A stretch of DNA of 6,985 bases from Eubacteriales Family XIII. Incertae Sedis bacterium (GTDB lineage: Bacteria; Bacillota; Clostridia; Peptostreptococcales; Anaerovoracaceae), in NCBI GenBank assembly GCA_031290715.1, contig JAITNA010000186.1, positions 1 through 6,985 on the forward strand. Direction: 5' to 3'. Positions 1 to 6,425 of the stretch are shown one piece after another. The translations under genes and the position numbers were made by a program. The notes below the pieces were generated by a model. The model worked only from the letters and a program-made list of their open reading frames with translations, was not told the origin of the DNA and made no database searches. How positions within the stretch are numbered: the stretch's first letter is position 1; each line of letters opens with the position of its first letter.

Positions 1-591
1 ATCAGCCGGCAGCCCCATTTCAAAAAGCAGCGGAAAGACCAATTGATCGTTTGGGTCTACGGGCTGTTTTCGGACAGGCCCGGCGACTTCATCAAAAAAA
101 CCATCGCGGAATGCACAGGTTCCGAAATCGCGGAGGAATGGCTGTATCACATCGGCGTTCCCGAAAATGAAATCCACGAGCTGGCGATGAACAGCACGAG
201 CTGCATTCCCACCATGATGCCGTACATCACGGCCTTCTTCATGCCGAGGGCGGCGGGCGACCGGCCGAAGGTCGTTCCGGACGGCTGCACAAACCTTGCC
301 TTCATCGGGCAGTTCGCGGAAACGCCGCGCGATACCGTGTTCACGACAGAGTATTCCGTGCGCACCGCGATGGAGGCGGCTTATACGCTCCTTGATATCG
401 ACCGCGGCGTACCGGAGGTATTCGGCTCTTGCTACGACGTCCGCGTCCTTTTAGACGCAGCTTCGCGGCTTATGGACGGGAAAAAGGCGATCGATATGAA
501 GCTGCCGCCGCACCTCAATCTGCTCAAAAAACTCTTCCTGAAAAAAATCTCAGGAACCGTGATCGAAGAACTCCTGAGAGAAACTGAATAG
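1..591 (+). CDS. ohyA: Oleate hydratase, C-terminal part (5' end outside window)
   Basis: FAD-dependent fatty acid double-bond hydratase that adds water to oleic acid to give 10-hydroxystearic acid, acting on membrane-derived or host fatty acids. The frame is open from base 1, so the N-terminal FAD-binding part lies upstream; 196 codons are visible against roughly 560-650 residues usual for the family. Family-typical stretches are QPHFKKQ (from base 10), VWVYGLFSDRPGDF, EEWLYHIGVP, MMPYITAFFMPR, GDRPKVVPDG and FIGQFAETPRDTVFTTEYSV (301-360). The last includes the conserved segment near the flavin in this family. The end of the protein is basic and amphipathic (LNLLKKLFLKKI, then EELL), consistent with the membrane-associating C-terminus known for S. 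aureus OhyA. The gene ends with tandem stops TAG TAA (589-594). A TTG at 43 is an internal Leu codon, not a start. It converges on the kinase gene. Identification is firm; the substrate range is not visible. Confidence 0.95.
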   Translation: MSRQPHFKKQRKDQLIVWVYGLFSDRPGDFIKKTIAECTGSEIAEEWLYHIGVPENEIHELAMNSTSCIPTMMPYITAFFMPRAAGDRPKVVPDGCTNLAFIGQFAETPRDTVFTTEYSVRTAMEAAYTLLDIDRGVPEVFGSCYDVRVLLDAASRLMDGKKAIDMKLPPHLNLLKKLFLKKISGTVIEELLRETE

Positions 592-608
592 TAACCTACT
601 CGGCGTTC

Positions 609-716
609 AGCTAAATACTGTCATTCCCGGACTTGTTCCGGGAATCCAGTGACATATTTACCGCTGGATTCCCGGGATTGCCCTGCGGGCAACGCGGGAA
701 TGACATTATTTCAGCT
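609..716. repeat. Compound palindromic intergenic repeat, MITE/REP-like
   Basis: Fills the convergent gap between the oleate hydratase and kinase genes. The outer arms are 609-629 and 695-716: AGCTAAATA, one mismatch, then TGTCATTCCCG, matched on the other side with one extra base. Inside are two nested hairpins. One is TTCCCGGA/TCCGGGAA (624-631, 637-644, loop CTTGT), enclosed by TGTCA/TGACA (619-623, 650-654). The other is ATTCCCG/CGGGAAT (668-674, 695-701) around TTGCCC/GGGCAA (678-683, 687-692). A further perfect 12-bp pair, 638-649 with 664-675, joins the two halves. TTCAGCT occurs directly repeated at both borders (606-612 and 710-716), like a 7-bp target-site duplication around a 97-bp unit. 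The core GTCATTCCCG...GGGAATCCAG resembles short dispersed repeats seen in many bacterial genomes. It contains no plausible gene. It could fold in both transcripts and act at their 3' ends, but no run of T follows any stem, so it is not a canonical intrinsic terminator. Confidence 0.8.
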
Positions 717-3709
717 CATGTCTGAATAGTAATCTTATCAATATTCAGCGTTTTTTCGAGCAGCGCCGTCACCTCGTTAATATTAATCGGCTTCGCCAAA
801 TGGCCGTTCATGCCGGACGCGATCGCGCGATCGACATCCTCTTTATAGGCATTCGCGGTCAAGGCGATGATCGGCACGATCCCGGCATCCGCGCGCTCCC
901 GGTCCAGCGCGCGGATTTGCCGCGTCGCTTCATATCCGTTCATATTCGGCATCTGGATATCCATGAGGATCGTATCGTAATATCCGATGCTTGAGTTTTC
1001 AAATTGCGCGAGCGCCTGCAGCCCATCCAAGGCTTCGTCGATTTCCACATTTGTGTCTGACAAAAGCTCGCAAAGGATCGTCCTGTTGATGTCAATGTCC
1101 TCCGCGAGCAGAATCCGCTTCCCCGTGAAGTCGTGCTGCGAAGGCGAGAACGCGGCGGCATCCCCGGCAAATGACTTGGCCTGCCGCATGTCAATGGTGA
1201 ACTCAAACTTCGTCCCTTCTCCGAGTACACTCGAAACGGAGATGATCCCGCCCATCTGGCTGACTAAGTTTTGACTGATCGAAAGCCCAAGCCCCGTGCC
1301 GCCGAAACGCACAGAAATCGTTTCGTCCGCTTGTTCAAAAGCGTTGAAGAGCTTGCCTACTTGTTCCTCGCTGATCCCGATCCCCGTATCAAAGACACAG
1401 AAATGAGCCCGGATCTGATCGCCGTTCTCCGCCGCGTCCGCGGAAAACCCGACCGTCCCCCCCTCGGGCGTGAATTTCACGGCGTTTCCGAGCAGATTGA
1501 TCAGCACCTGCTTCAGGCGCAGCTTGTCGCCGACGACGCCGTCGCCGGAGCCCGGACCGGAGCCGCCGTCGCCATCGCCAACGCCGATCATATCGTTGAA
1601 ATCCGTTTCAAACACGATATTTTTTTCGACACAGCGCTGCTTGATGATTTTTTCGACTTCGACAAGCGCCATGCGAAGCGAAAATTCTTCCGTAGAAAGT
1701 TGGAATTTTCCGCTTTCGATCTTTGCCATATCGAGCACATCGTTCAAAACGCCGAGCAGATGATGCGATGCTGCTTCGATCTCGATCAACGAAGTGTTTT
1801 TCTTTTCGATGGTGTCGGCGCGGTGCGCGACCTCGGTCATTCCGATGACCGCGTTCAGCGGCGTTCTGATTTCATGGCTCATACGCGCCAGAAAATCGCT
1901 CTTGGCGGTGGACGCGACTTCAGCCGCCCGCGTCTGGATTTCAAGCTCCTCCGTCCGGTCCAAAACCGCTTTTTCGAGTTTGGCCGCGTTGCTGCGGCTT
2001 CTCACGATGACGACGAAGCCAACTGCCAACAGCACGAGCAAAAGCGCGACGATGCCGAACAGGAAGGGCCGCTGCGCGCGGGCGACGGCGCTGGAATAGT
2101 CAAAAACGCGCCGCGTCCAACTGTCGACGGTGATTTCCGTGTCGACACGGTCCAAAGCCCGTGAAATGATCCAGGAGAGCGTTTCTCCGCCGCCGTCCGG
2201 AGGAAAGGCGAAATATACCTCAAAGGGCCTTGAAAGCACGAGGTTTTCGCGAAAGCCCGTTTCCTCATGGTAATTCATAATGTCGAGCAGTACGTCCCGC
2301 GTGCCGAGAAACAGGTCTGTTTCGCCGTCCCGCAGAGCCTTTTCCGCGTCCTGTTTGGTATCGAAAACCGTCACGTATTTGTGGTTTGGAAACATCGAAT
2401 AGAAGGTTTCCGAGTACGCGGTCCCCGACAGAAGCCCGACGCGCAGATACGGAATGTCCGAAAGCGACACACTGTCCAAGGACGACAGGGAAATAAACGC
2501 GTAATAGTCGATTTTGTATGGGTGTTCGGCAAAAAGCACCTGCCCCTCGATCCCTTCCGTGCGGATCACGCTTCCCCCCATATCCGCCGAGCCGTCTATC
2601 AGCGAGGGCGGCGCGCCGTTTTCCGCGGCATCCTCCCCCTCAAACTCAAAGCACATCCCCGTGATCTCCGTCGTCTGGCGCAGCAAATCAACGGCGATAC
2701 CCTGATATTCGCCCGCGTTCTCGTTATAGAAGCTGATCGGATAGTTGTCGCGGTCAAGCGCGACGCGTACCGGGTTTTGCTCGTCTGTATGCGCGGCGAT
2801 ATAGTCCCGGTGGACGTCGCTGAGCCGCTGCAGAAAGCTGTACTGCAAATATTCGGTTCGGCCTTCCTCATACATATCCCGGAAAATATAGCTCCCCGCC
2901 GCGTCCATATATTTTTGCAGAACGGAGATAAACGGGGCGTATTGCGCGTCGGCGGTCGCCATCGAAACCGTGTTGAAAACGATCGGCTCGAAGTCCTCGA
3001 TGATCAAATTGTCGTTGAACGGGAAAAGCACCTCGGCGGTTTCGTCCATGACAAGCGCGTCGATCTGCCCAAGCAGGAATTTCTGCCGCATATCAATGTA
3101 GTCCTGAACAGAAACTTCTTTGTAATCACCCGTGAGATAGGGGGCGATGATTTCCCGCGCGGAAGAACCTGTCAGAAAACCGTAGCGGATATCGCGCCCT
3201 TCTGTCGCAAGGCGGTTGCGGGTCATCGTCATTCCGTCCATACTGACGATGGCGACGCGCCGTTCGGCGATGGGGTCGGTCATGAAATATTCGCCCTTCG
3301 CGAGCTTCGTCGAAATATCGCCCGAAAACGGGATTTCCCCGGATTCAAGCCCTTTCAAAAGCACGTCCCATTCGTAGATCACGGGCTTGAATTTGACGCC
3401 GAAAAAGCTTGTGGCCCAGTCGCAGAACAGGATGGAATAGCCTTTCGACGTACTGGTTTCGTCGTCGCGGAAACACTCCGTGCTTGACGTCATGCCATAG
3501 ACCAACATGGAATTGTTTGCGGCGATCGCTTCAATCGCGGCGATTTCTTCCTCTGTCACGCCCGGGACGTCCTTATAGGACAGATATTTCTCGACGCTCG
3601 GCGCAAACCCCGCGTCCTCCGAAGCGCAGGAAACAAACTGAACCGAGATCAAGATCACGATCGCAAATGCAATAATAACGGCCTTTTTCACACGCTCGCC
3701 CATCCTCAT
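716..3709 (-). CDS. Hybrid sensor histidine kinase with two tandem solute-binding (SBP_bac_3) sensor domains
   Basis: Membrane sensor kinase of 997 residues, BvgS/EvgS-like in its outer half. Order: membrane segment/signal anchor 10-28; first binding-protein domain about 62-290 (LVYGM, then MTDPIAER at 143-150); second about 313-535 (VRVALDRDNYPISFYN); membrane segment 549-569; short coiled-coil linker 570-600; HisKA with phosphoacceptor His612 in FLARMSHEIRTPLNAVIG; HATPase with N-box LINLLGNAVKFT (Asn742), DTGIG (Asp774) and GGTGLGL (803-809); receiver 863-986 with Glu870/Asp871, phosphoacceptor Asp917 in MDIQMP, Thr951 and Lys973. All catalytic residues are present, so it should be active. 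There is no PAS domain between membrane and kinase and no C-terminal Hpt, unlike BvgS. A Gly/Asp/Ser-rich insert sits at 709-724. Third gene of the operon, 30 bp after the binding-protein gene. No Shine-Dalgarno precedes ATG 3709; GTG at 3691 (residue 7, giving MKKAVII) with GAGG upstream is a credible alternative start. The ligand is unknown. Confidence 0.95.
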   Translation of the reverse strand: MRMGERVKKAVIIAFAIVILISVQFVSCASEDAGFAPSVEKYLSYKDVPGVTEEEIAAIEAIAANNSMLVYGMTSSTECFRDDETSTSKGYSILFCDWATSFFGVKFKPVIYEWDVLLKGLESGEIPFSGDISTKLAKGEYFMTDPIAERRVAIVSMDGMTMTRNRLATEGRDIRYGFLTGSSAREIIAPYLTGDYKEVSVQDYIDMRQKFLLGQIDALVMDETAEVLFPFNDNLIIEDFEPIVFNTVSMATADAQYAPFISVLQKYMDAAGSYIFRDMYEEGRTEYLQYSFLQRLSDVHRDYIAAHTDEQNPVRVALDRDNYPISFYNENAGEYQGIAVDLLRQTTEITGMCFEFEGEDAAENGAPPSLIDGSADMGGSVIRTEGIEGQVLFAEHPYKIDYYAFISLSSLDSVSLSDIPYLRVGLLSGTAYSETFYSMFPNHKYVTVFDTKQDAEKALRDGETDLFLGTRDVLLDIMNYHEETGFRENLVLSRPFEVYFAFPPDGGGETLSWIISRALDRVDTEITVDSWTRRVFDYSSAVARAQRPFLFGIVALLLVLLAVGFVVIVRSRSNAAKLEKAVLDRTEELEIQTRAAEVASTAKSDFLARMSHEIRTPLNAVIGMTEVAHRADTIEKKNTSLIEIEAASHHLLGVLNDVLDMAKIESGKFQLSTEEFSLRMALVEVEKIIKQRCVEKNIVFETDFNDMIGVGDGDGGSGPGSGDGVVGDKLRLKQVLINLLGNAVKFTPEGGTVGFSADAAENGDQIRAHFCVFDTGIGISEEQVGKLFNAFEQADETISVRFGGTGLGLSISQNLVSQMGGIISVSSVLGEGTKFEFTIDMRQAKSFAGDAAAFSPSQHDFTGKRILLAEDIDINRTILCELLSDTNVEIDEALDGLQALAQFENSSIGYYDTILMDIQMPNMNGYEATRQIRALDRERADAGIVPIIALTANAYKEDVDRAIASGMNGHLAKPININEVTALLEKTLNIDKITIQT

Positions 3710-3739
3710 GTTATTATTATTAATAATATCCCATCGCTT
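3710..3739 (-). other. AT-only intergenic spacer with 14-bp palindrome
   Basis: The gap between the binding-protein stop and the kinase ATG contains a run of only A and T (3711-3729), built from TTA/TAA triplets. It holds a perfect palindrome TATTATTAATAATA (3715-3728). It stands out against the GC-rich coding sequence on both sides. There is no Shine-Dalgarno motif at the normal distance from ATG 3709; the nearest purine run (GATGGGA in mRNA sense) lies about 20 bases upstream. The tract may simply keep the start region unstructured, or the true start may be the downstream GTG at 3691. Confidence 0.6.
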
Positions 3740-5191
3740 TTAATTCTTGCCGAAGTACTCGTCGAGCGAGTCTTGGAAAGGCAAAGCGAATTTTTCTATC
3801 AACTCGTCCGTCGTCTGCGCGCCGTCGAGCAAATCGACCAAGCTGAAATTGATCGGCTTGTTGAGGCTGTCCCACAAATCGAAGCCCTGACGCTCGGACA
3901 TCATCGCCGCGTATTCAAAATTGCGATCCGTCATGTACAGCTCGCGCGACCAGTCGCTCGTGACGATGGACTCGTCCCCCTCGTACCAGTCCATCCAATC
4001 GTACATCACGTCAAAGATCAATTCGGGGTCGTCCGCACCCTTCGGTATCATGAACCATGTGCTGTCGGGGGTGGAGTAACTGTTTGTTTCGGGGTCGCCC
4101 GAGGGCCCGTACGGCCACGGCACCACGCCGATCTCGAACGGCAGATCCGCGCCGCCCTGCTCGTCGAAAATCCAGTCGGCGCAAATCCAAAATCCGGACA
4201 GACCCTCGGAATAGAGCTTGTTGTTAATCTCCCAATTGGGGGCGTACCAAGGTCTGGCGGTTTTTTCGACATTGTACAGCTCATAGATGAAATCGAGCGT
4301 TTCGCGTGTCGCGGGGGCGTCGAGCGTCTGCGTTTCACCCGTGGCAATCCCCGCGTTGTTGCTCATCAAAAGATTGGAAAGCATGTTGGTCCAATAGCCG
4401 CTGTACCCGTAGATGTCGATTTCCTCGTCGCCGTTCGTATCCTTTGTCAGCGCTTTCAGATAGATTTTCCACGCGTCCCAAGTCCATTCGCCGCGGTCGT
4501 AAAGGTCTTGCGGATTTTCAAGCCCGGCCGCCCGGATCAGGTCCATATTGAAAGCAAGGGGATAGGAAGATACGCCGCCGCCCCGAGCCGCGTTGAACAA
4601 ATAGGTCTTGTCCTGCCCGGCGAGCTTCAGGCGCTTGGCCGCCGTATCTTCGGCAAACACTTCCGCGTCCTCCGGCAAAAAGTCCTCCAGCGCCGTCCCG
4701 TAGCCGTTCAGCACCGCGGGAATGCCGAACTGCGTATCGATCTGATAAATATCGACGTCGGGAATCCCCTCGGGAACGGACGTGCCGATGCTTTCCTGCA
4801 CGCCGTTGAACGTCAGATTGACGTAATCGAGAACGACCTTGTACTTCTCCTCGATCTCGCGGATTTTCGCAAGGCGCATTTCCGCCTGCTCGATCCGCCG
4901 CTGCGTTTCCTCCGTGCCGTCCGGGTCGGAAACCGAGGGGTCGTCTTTGATATCCGTATGCTTGGAAACGTAGTAAATATCCTGCCATGTGCCGATCGTG
5001 ATGATTCTTCGGCCATCTTCTGTGTAATGGGCCGCGGACGCCTTTCCCGTGTCCGCGTTCGCGGAATCGCCCTGTGCGCCCGCCGACGCGCCCGAACCCG
5101 AATCCGCGGGGCCGCTGTCCGAACCGCAGGAAGCCAGCGTCAATACCAATGCTGCGACAAGAAAAATCGCCAAACCAATCTTCATCTTCAT
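3740..5191 (-). CDS. Extracellular solute-binding lipoprotein, family 1 (sugar ABC-type)
   Basis: Lipid-anchored binding protein of 483 residues, a usual length for family 1 (MalE/COG1653-like) receptors that deliver mono- or oligosaccharides to ABC importers. A signal peptide ends in lipobox LASC, with lipidated Cys22. It is followed by a Gly/Ser/Ala/Asp linker (23-54) typical of Gram-positive surface lipoproteins. Further family traits are the strand ITIGTWQD (65-71), the region PDVDIYQID (144-152), WTWDAWKIYLKALTKDTNGDEEIDIYGYSGYW style hinge sequence (237-267, quoted here only as a region) and many aromatic residues suited to sugar stacking (W319, W335, W340, W359, W379). DTNGDEEID (251-259) resembles a calcium loop. 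A strong GGAGGT lies 8 bases before ATG 5191. The ATG overlaps the upstream stop as ATGA. No permease or ATPase gene is in the window, so it may work with a permease elsewhere or present ligand to the kinase downstream. The ligand cannot be read from the sequence. Confidence 0.92.
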   Translation of the reverse strand: MKMKIGLAIFLVAALVLTLASCGSDSGPADSGSGASAGAQGDSANADTGKASAAHYTEDGRRIITIGTWQDIYYVSKHTDIKDDPSVSDPDGTEETQRRIEQAEMRLAKIREIEEKYKVVLDYVNLTFNGVQESIGTSVPEGIPDVDIYQIDTQFGIPAVLNGYGTALEDFLPEDAEVFAEDTAAKRLKLAGQDKTYLFNAARGGGVSSYPLAFNMDLIRAAGLENPQDLYDRGEWTWDAWKIYLKALTKDTNGDEEIDIYGYSGYWTNMLSNLLMSNNAGIATGETQTLDAPATRETLDFIYELYNVEKTARPWYAPNWEINNKLYSEGLSGFWICADWIFDEQGGADLPFEIGVVPWPYGPSGDPETNSYSTPDSTWFMIPKGADDPELIFDVMYDWMDWYEGDESIVTSDWSRELYMTDRNFEYAAMMSERQGFDLWDSLNKPINFSLVDLLDGAQTTDELIEKFALPFQDSLDEYFGKN

Positions 5192-6294
5192 TTGGCTTCA
5201 CCTCCGATCTCGGCGCCGATGGTTACGGAATAAACGGTCAGCGCGGCGTCGGTATCGCCGACGTACAGCGTGTCGAGAAACGTTTCAAAATCATCCGTCC
5301 CGAAAGCCTCTATGATATCCGAAACCCGATACTGCGCCGTCGTCCGCGAATCGTTGATGAACGCGGGCTCGACCTGCGCCCAACCTGCGCTTTCGGGCGC
5401 GCCGTCCGTCCAGCTCTGCAAGATCAGATTGGGCGGGTTTTCGGATTTGTAATAGACAGTGACGATATTCCCGGGCGCAAGCAGGGCCGGATCGAAATTG
5501 CCTTCGTTCTTGATCGTCGGCAGCTCTGCCGCCTGACCCCATCCCCCGCCGCTCTCTCCGGCCGCGCCGTCAATCACCGCGTCGCCTTTGGTCCCGGCCA
5601 AATTGGAAGTGTCGGTGATCCCAAAACCGTCAGGCGCGTTAAATCCCGCGGCCGCATTCAAGGGAAGCAGGTCCCCGTTCTCGTCAAGGAAGCGGATATC
5701 GTAGATACACAGGTCGGCCGGCGCCGCGCCGTCCGCGGCCGCGTTGTCGATATCCTTTGAAAGAATCAGAATACCGTATTCGCCGGCAATGTACCGGTCG
5801 GCATCCTTCGTCAACTCGGCGCGCGCGGCATTCGGATTTTTACTCTGGAGGTATACGCTCCACGGATAGTCGGTTTTTTCAAGCCCCGGCCCCGTCAGGG
5901 ACGACAAAACCCCCGACACTGCGTAGAACTCGCCCGCGTGCTCCGCGCCGACCACGATTTCAACGACGCGGGCTTTCGGCGCGTTCTCCCCGAGCAGACT
6001 CGCCGCGTCGATGGCGAGATACGGCGTCCCGCCCGAGGAAGCGGCAAGCAGCGCCTTCTTCCCGTCCCGCTCGACGATCTCAAGCGCGAGCTTTGCGGCA
6101 TCCGGCGTCGCTTCATACGACATAACGAAACCATAATCGCCCGAAGAAAACAATTCGCCGGGCTCGGCCATTACGACGCGCCCCCCGGGGCTCGCGCCGC
6201 ACGACGAAAGCAATACGAGCAGGACAACTAGGCTAACGGCGGCTGAAAACACTGCCGCTTTTGGAACAGCTTTTGAAACAAATCGATTTTTCAT
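5188..6294 (-). CDS. Putative two-module surface lipoprotein, possibly carbohydrate-binding
   Basis: Not recognised as a named protein. The 368-residue product begins with a basic N-terminus and a long hydrophobic signal ending in lipobox LSSC, with Cys32 as the lipidation site. Two beta-rich regions follow: about 45-205 (DYGFVMSYEA early, LCIYDIRFLDENGD at its end) and about 258-362 (NIVTVYYKSENPPNLILQSW, then YRVSDIIEAFG, ending LTVYSVTIG). An Ala/Gly/Asp-rich linker (about 213-257) joins them. Both regions end in a similar strand (YDIRF and YSVTI), the pattern of galactose-binding-like or carbohydrate-binding beta-sandwich modules. A duplicated fold is therefore inferred, not shown. It has no catalytic motif that I can see. 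It is the first gene of the operon, with GGGGGTG 10 bases before ATG 6294. Its TGA overlaps the binding-protein ATG by 4 bp, so the two are probably translationally coupled. A role in capturing a polysaccharide or other ligand at the cell surface is an inference from context. Confidence 0.72.
   Translation of the reverse strand: MKNRFVSKAVPKAAVFSAAVSLVVLLVLLSSCGASPGGRVVMAEPGELFSSGDYGFVMSYEATPDAAKLALEIVERDGKKALLAASSGGTPYLAIDAASLLGENAPKARVVEIVVGAEHAGEFYAVSGVLSSLTGPGLEKTDYPWSVYLQSKNPNAARAELTKDADRYIAGEYGILILSKDIDNAAADGAAPADLCIYDIRFLDENGDLLPLNAAAGFNAPDGFGITDTSNLAGTKGDAVIDGAAGESGGGWGQAAELPTIKNEGNFDPALLAPGNIVTVYYKSENPPNLILQSWTDGAPESAGWAQVEPAFINDSRTTAQYRVSDIIEAFGTDDFETFLDTLYVGDTDAALTVYSVTIGAEIGGEAK
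5200..5205 (-). promoter_or_regulatory. Shine-Dalgarno of the solute-binding protein gene
   Basis: GGAGGT in mRNA sense, 8 bases before ATG 5191. It lies inside the last codons of the upstream lipoprotein gene. It fixes the start of the binding-protein gene and supports coupling through the ATGA overlap at 5188-5191. Confidence 0.85.
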
Positions 6295-6304
6295 TACAAA
6301 TCTA

Positions 6305-6311
6305 CACCCCC
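6305..6311 (-). promoter_or_regulatory. Shine-Dalgarno of the two-module lipoprotein gene
   Basis: GGGGGTG in mRNA sense, 10 bases before ATG 6294. It is an imperfect match to the anti-Shine-Dalgarno sequence but the best purine run near the start. Together with the basic residues at the protein N-terminus it supports this start. Confidence 0.6.
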
Positions 6312-6320
6312 TGCTTACTG

Positions 6321-6344
6321 TGCCGCATTACGAATAACGCGGCA
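6321..6344 (-). promoter_or_regulatory. Stem-loop in the operon 5' leader
   Basis: In mRNA sense TGCCGCGTTA and TAATGCGGCA flank a TTCG tetraloop: a 10-bp stem with a single G-U pair. It lies between the putative promoter and the Shine-Dalgarno, ending 9 bases before the GGGGGTG. No T-run follows, so it is not an intrinsic terminator. It could stabilise the 5' end of the message or be a folded site affecting translation. It could also be a DNA palindrome bound by a regulator. Function is not shown. Confidence 0.6.
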
Positions 6345-6378
6345 AAACTCCCATATACTTATTTGGCTTATAGAAGAT

Positions 6379-6387
6379 AGTATATCA
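6379..6387 (-). promoter_or_regulatory. Putative extended -10 promoter element of the lipoprotein-SBP-kinase operon
   Basis: On the minus strand TGATATACT fits the extended -10 form TGnTATAAT with one mismatch in the hexamer. The region from 6355 to 6425 is strikingly AT-rich compared with the genes. The hexamer 17 bases upstream (TAACAT) is a poor -35, as is common for extended -10 promoters. A start near 6372 would give a leader of about 78 bases carrying the stem-loop. Read-through from the upstream MTHFR gene is also possible, since no terminator is seen in the 131-bp gap. Confidence 0.5.
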
Positions 6388-6425
6388 CAGAAAAATAAGA
6401 AATGTTATTAAGTGTTGTTCAAAGA

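Noticed and set aside
619..705. Intrinsic terminator for oleate hydratase or the kinase
   Set aside because: The stems are strong, but none is followed by a T-run on either strand. The compound repeat structure and flanking direct repeats fit a dispersed element better, though it may still affect 3' ends.
609..716. CRISPR repeat
   Set aside because: There are no regularly spaced direct repeats with spacers; the structure is one compound palindrome.
1271..2164. A 297-codon open frame on the + strand
   Set aside because: It is antisense to the kinase HisKA and HATPase domains, whose motifs are intact. The translated antisense frame shows no domain.
2267..3487. A 406-codon open frame on the + strand
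   Set aside because: It is antisense to the sensor half of the kinase, with low-plausibility composition and no family resemblance. It is an antisense shadow.
4518..5201. A 227-codon minus-strand frame overlapping the binding-protein gene
   Set aside because: It is a +1/-1 frame shadow of the lipoprotein N-terminal half, Arg/Gly-rich with no domain. There is no sign of a programmed frameshift.
3773..5233. A 486-codon open frame on the + strand
   Set aside because: It lies wholly antisense to the well-supported binding-protein gene, is rich in Arg/Val/His with no recognisable domain, and lacks a convincing Shine-Dalgarno. It is a product of G/C-rich third codon positions.
6417..6422. TTGAAC as a -35 box for the operon promoter
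   Set aside because: At 17 bases the matching -10 would be CTTATT, a weak hexamer. It is too far from the better extended -10 at 6379-6387, so it was not annotated.
6301..6425. SAM or T-box type riboswitch between the MTHFR gene and the operon
   Set aside because: The leader is too short and has only one simple stem-loop. None of the conserved cores of these riboswitches could be seen, and the gene downstream is not a methionine gene.
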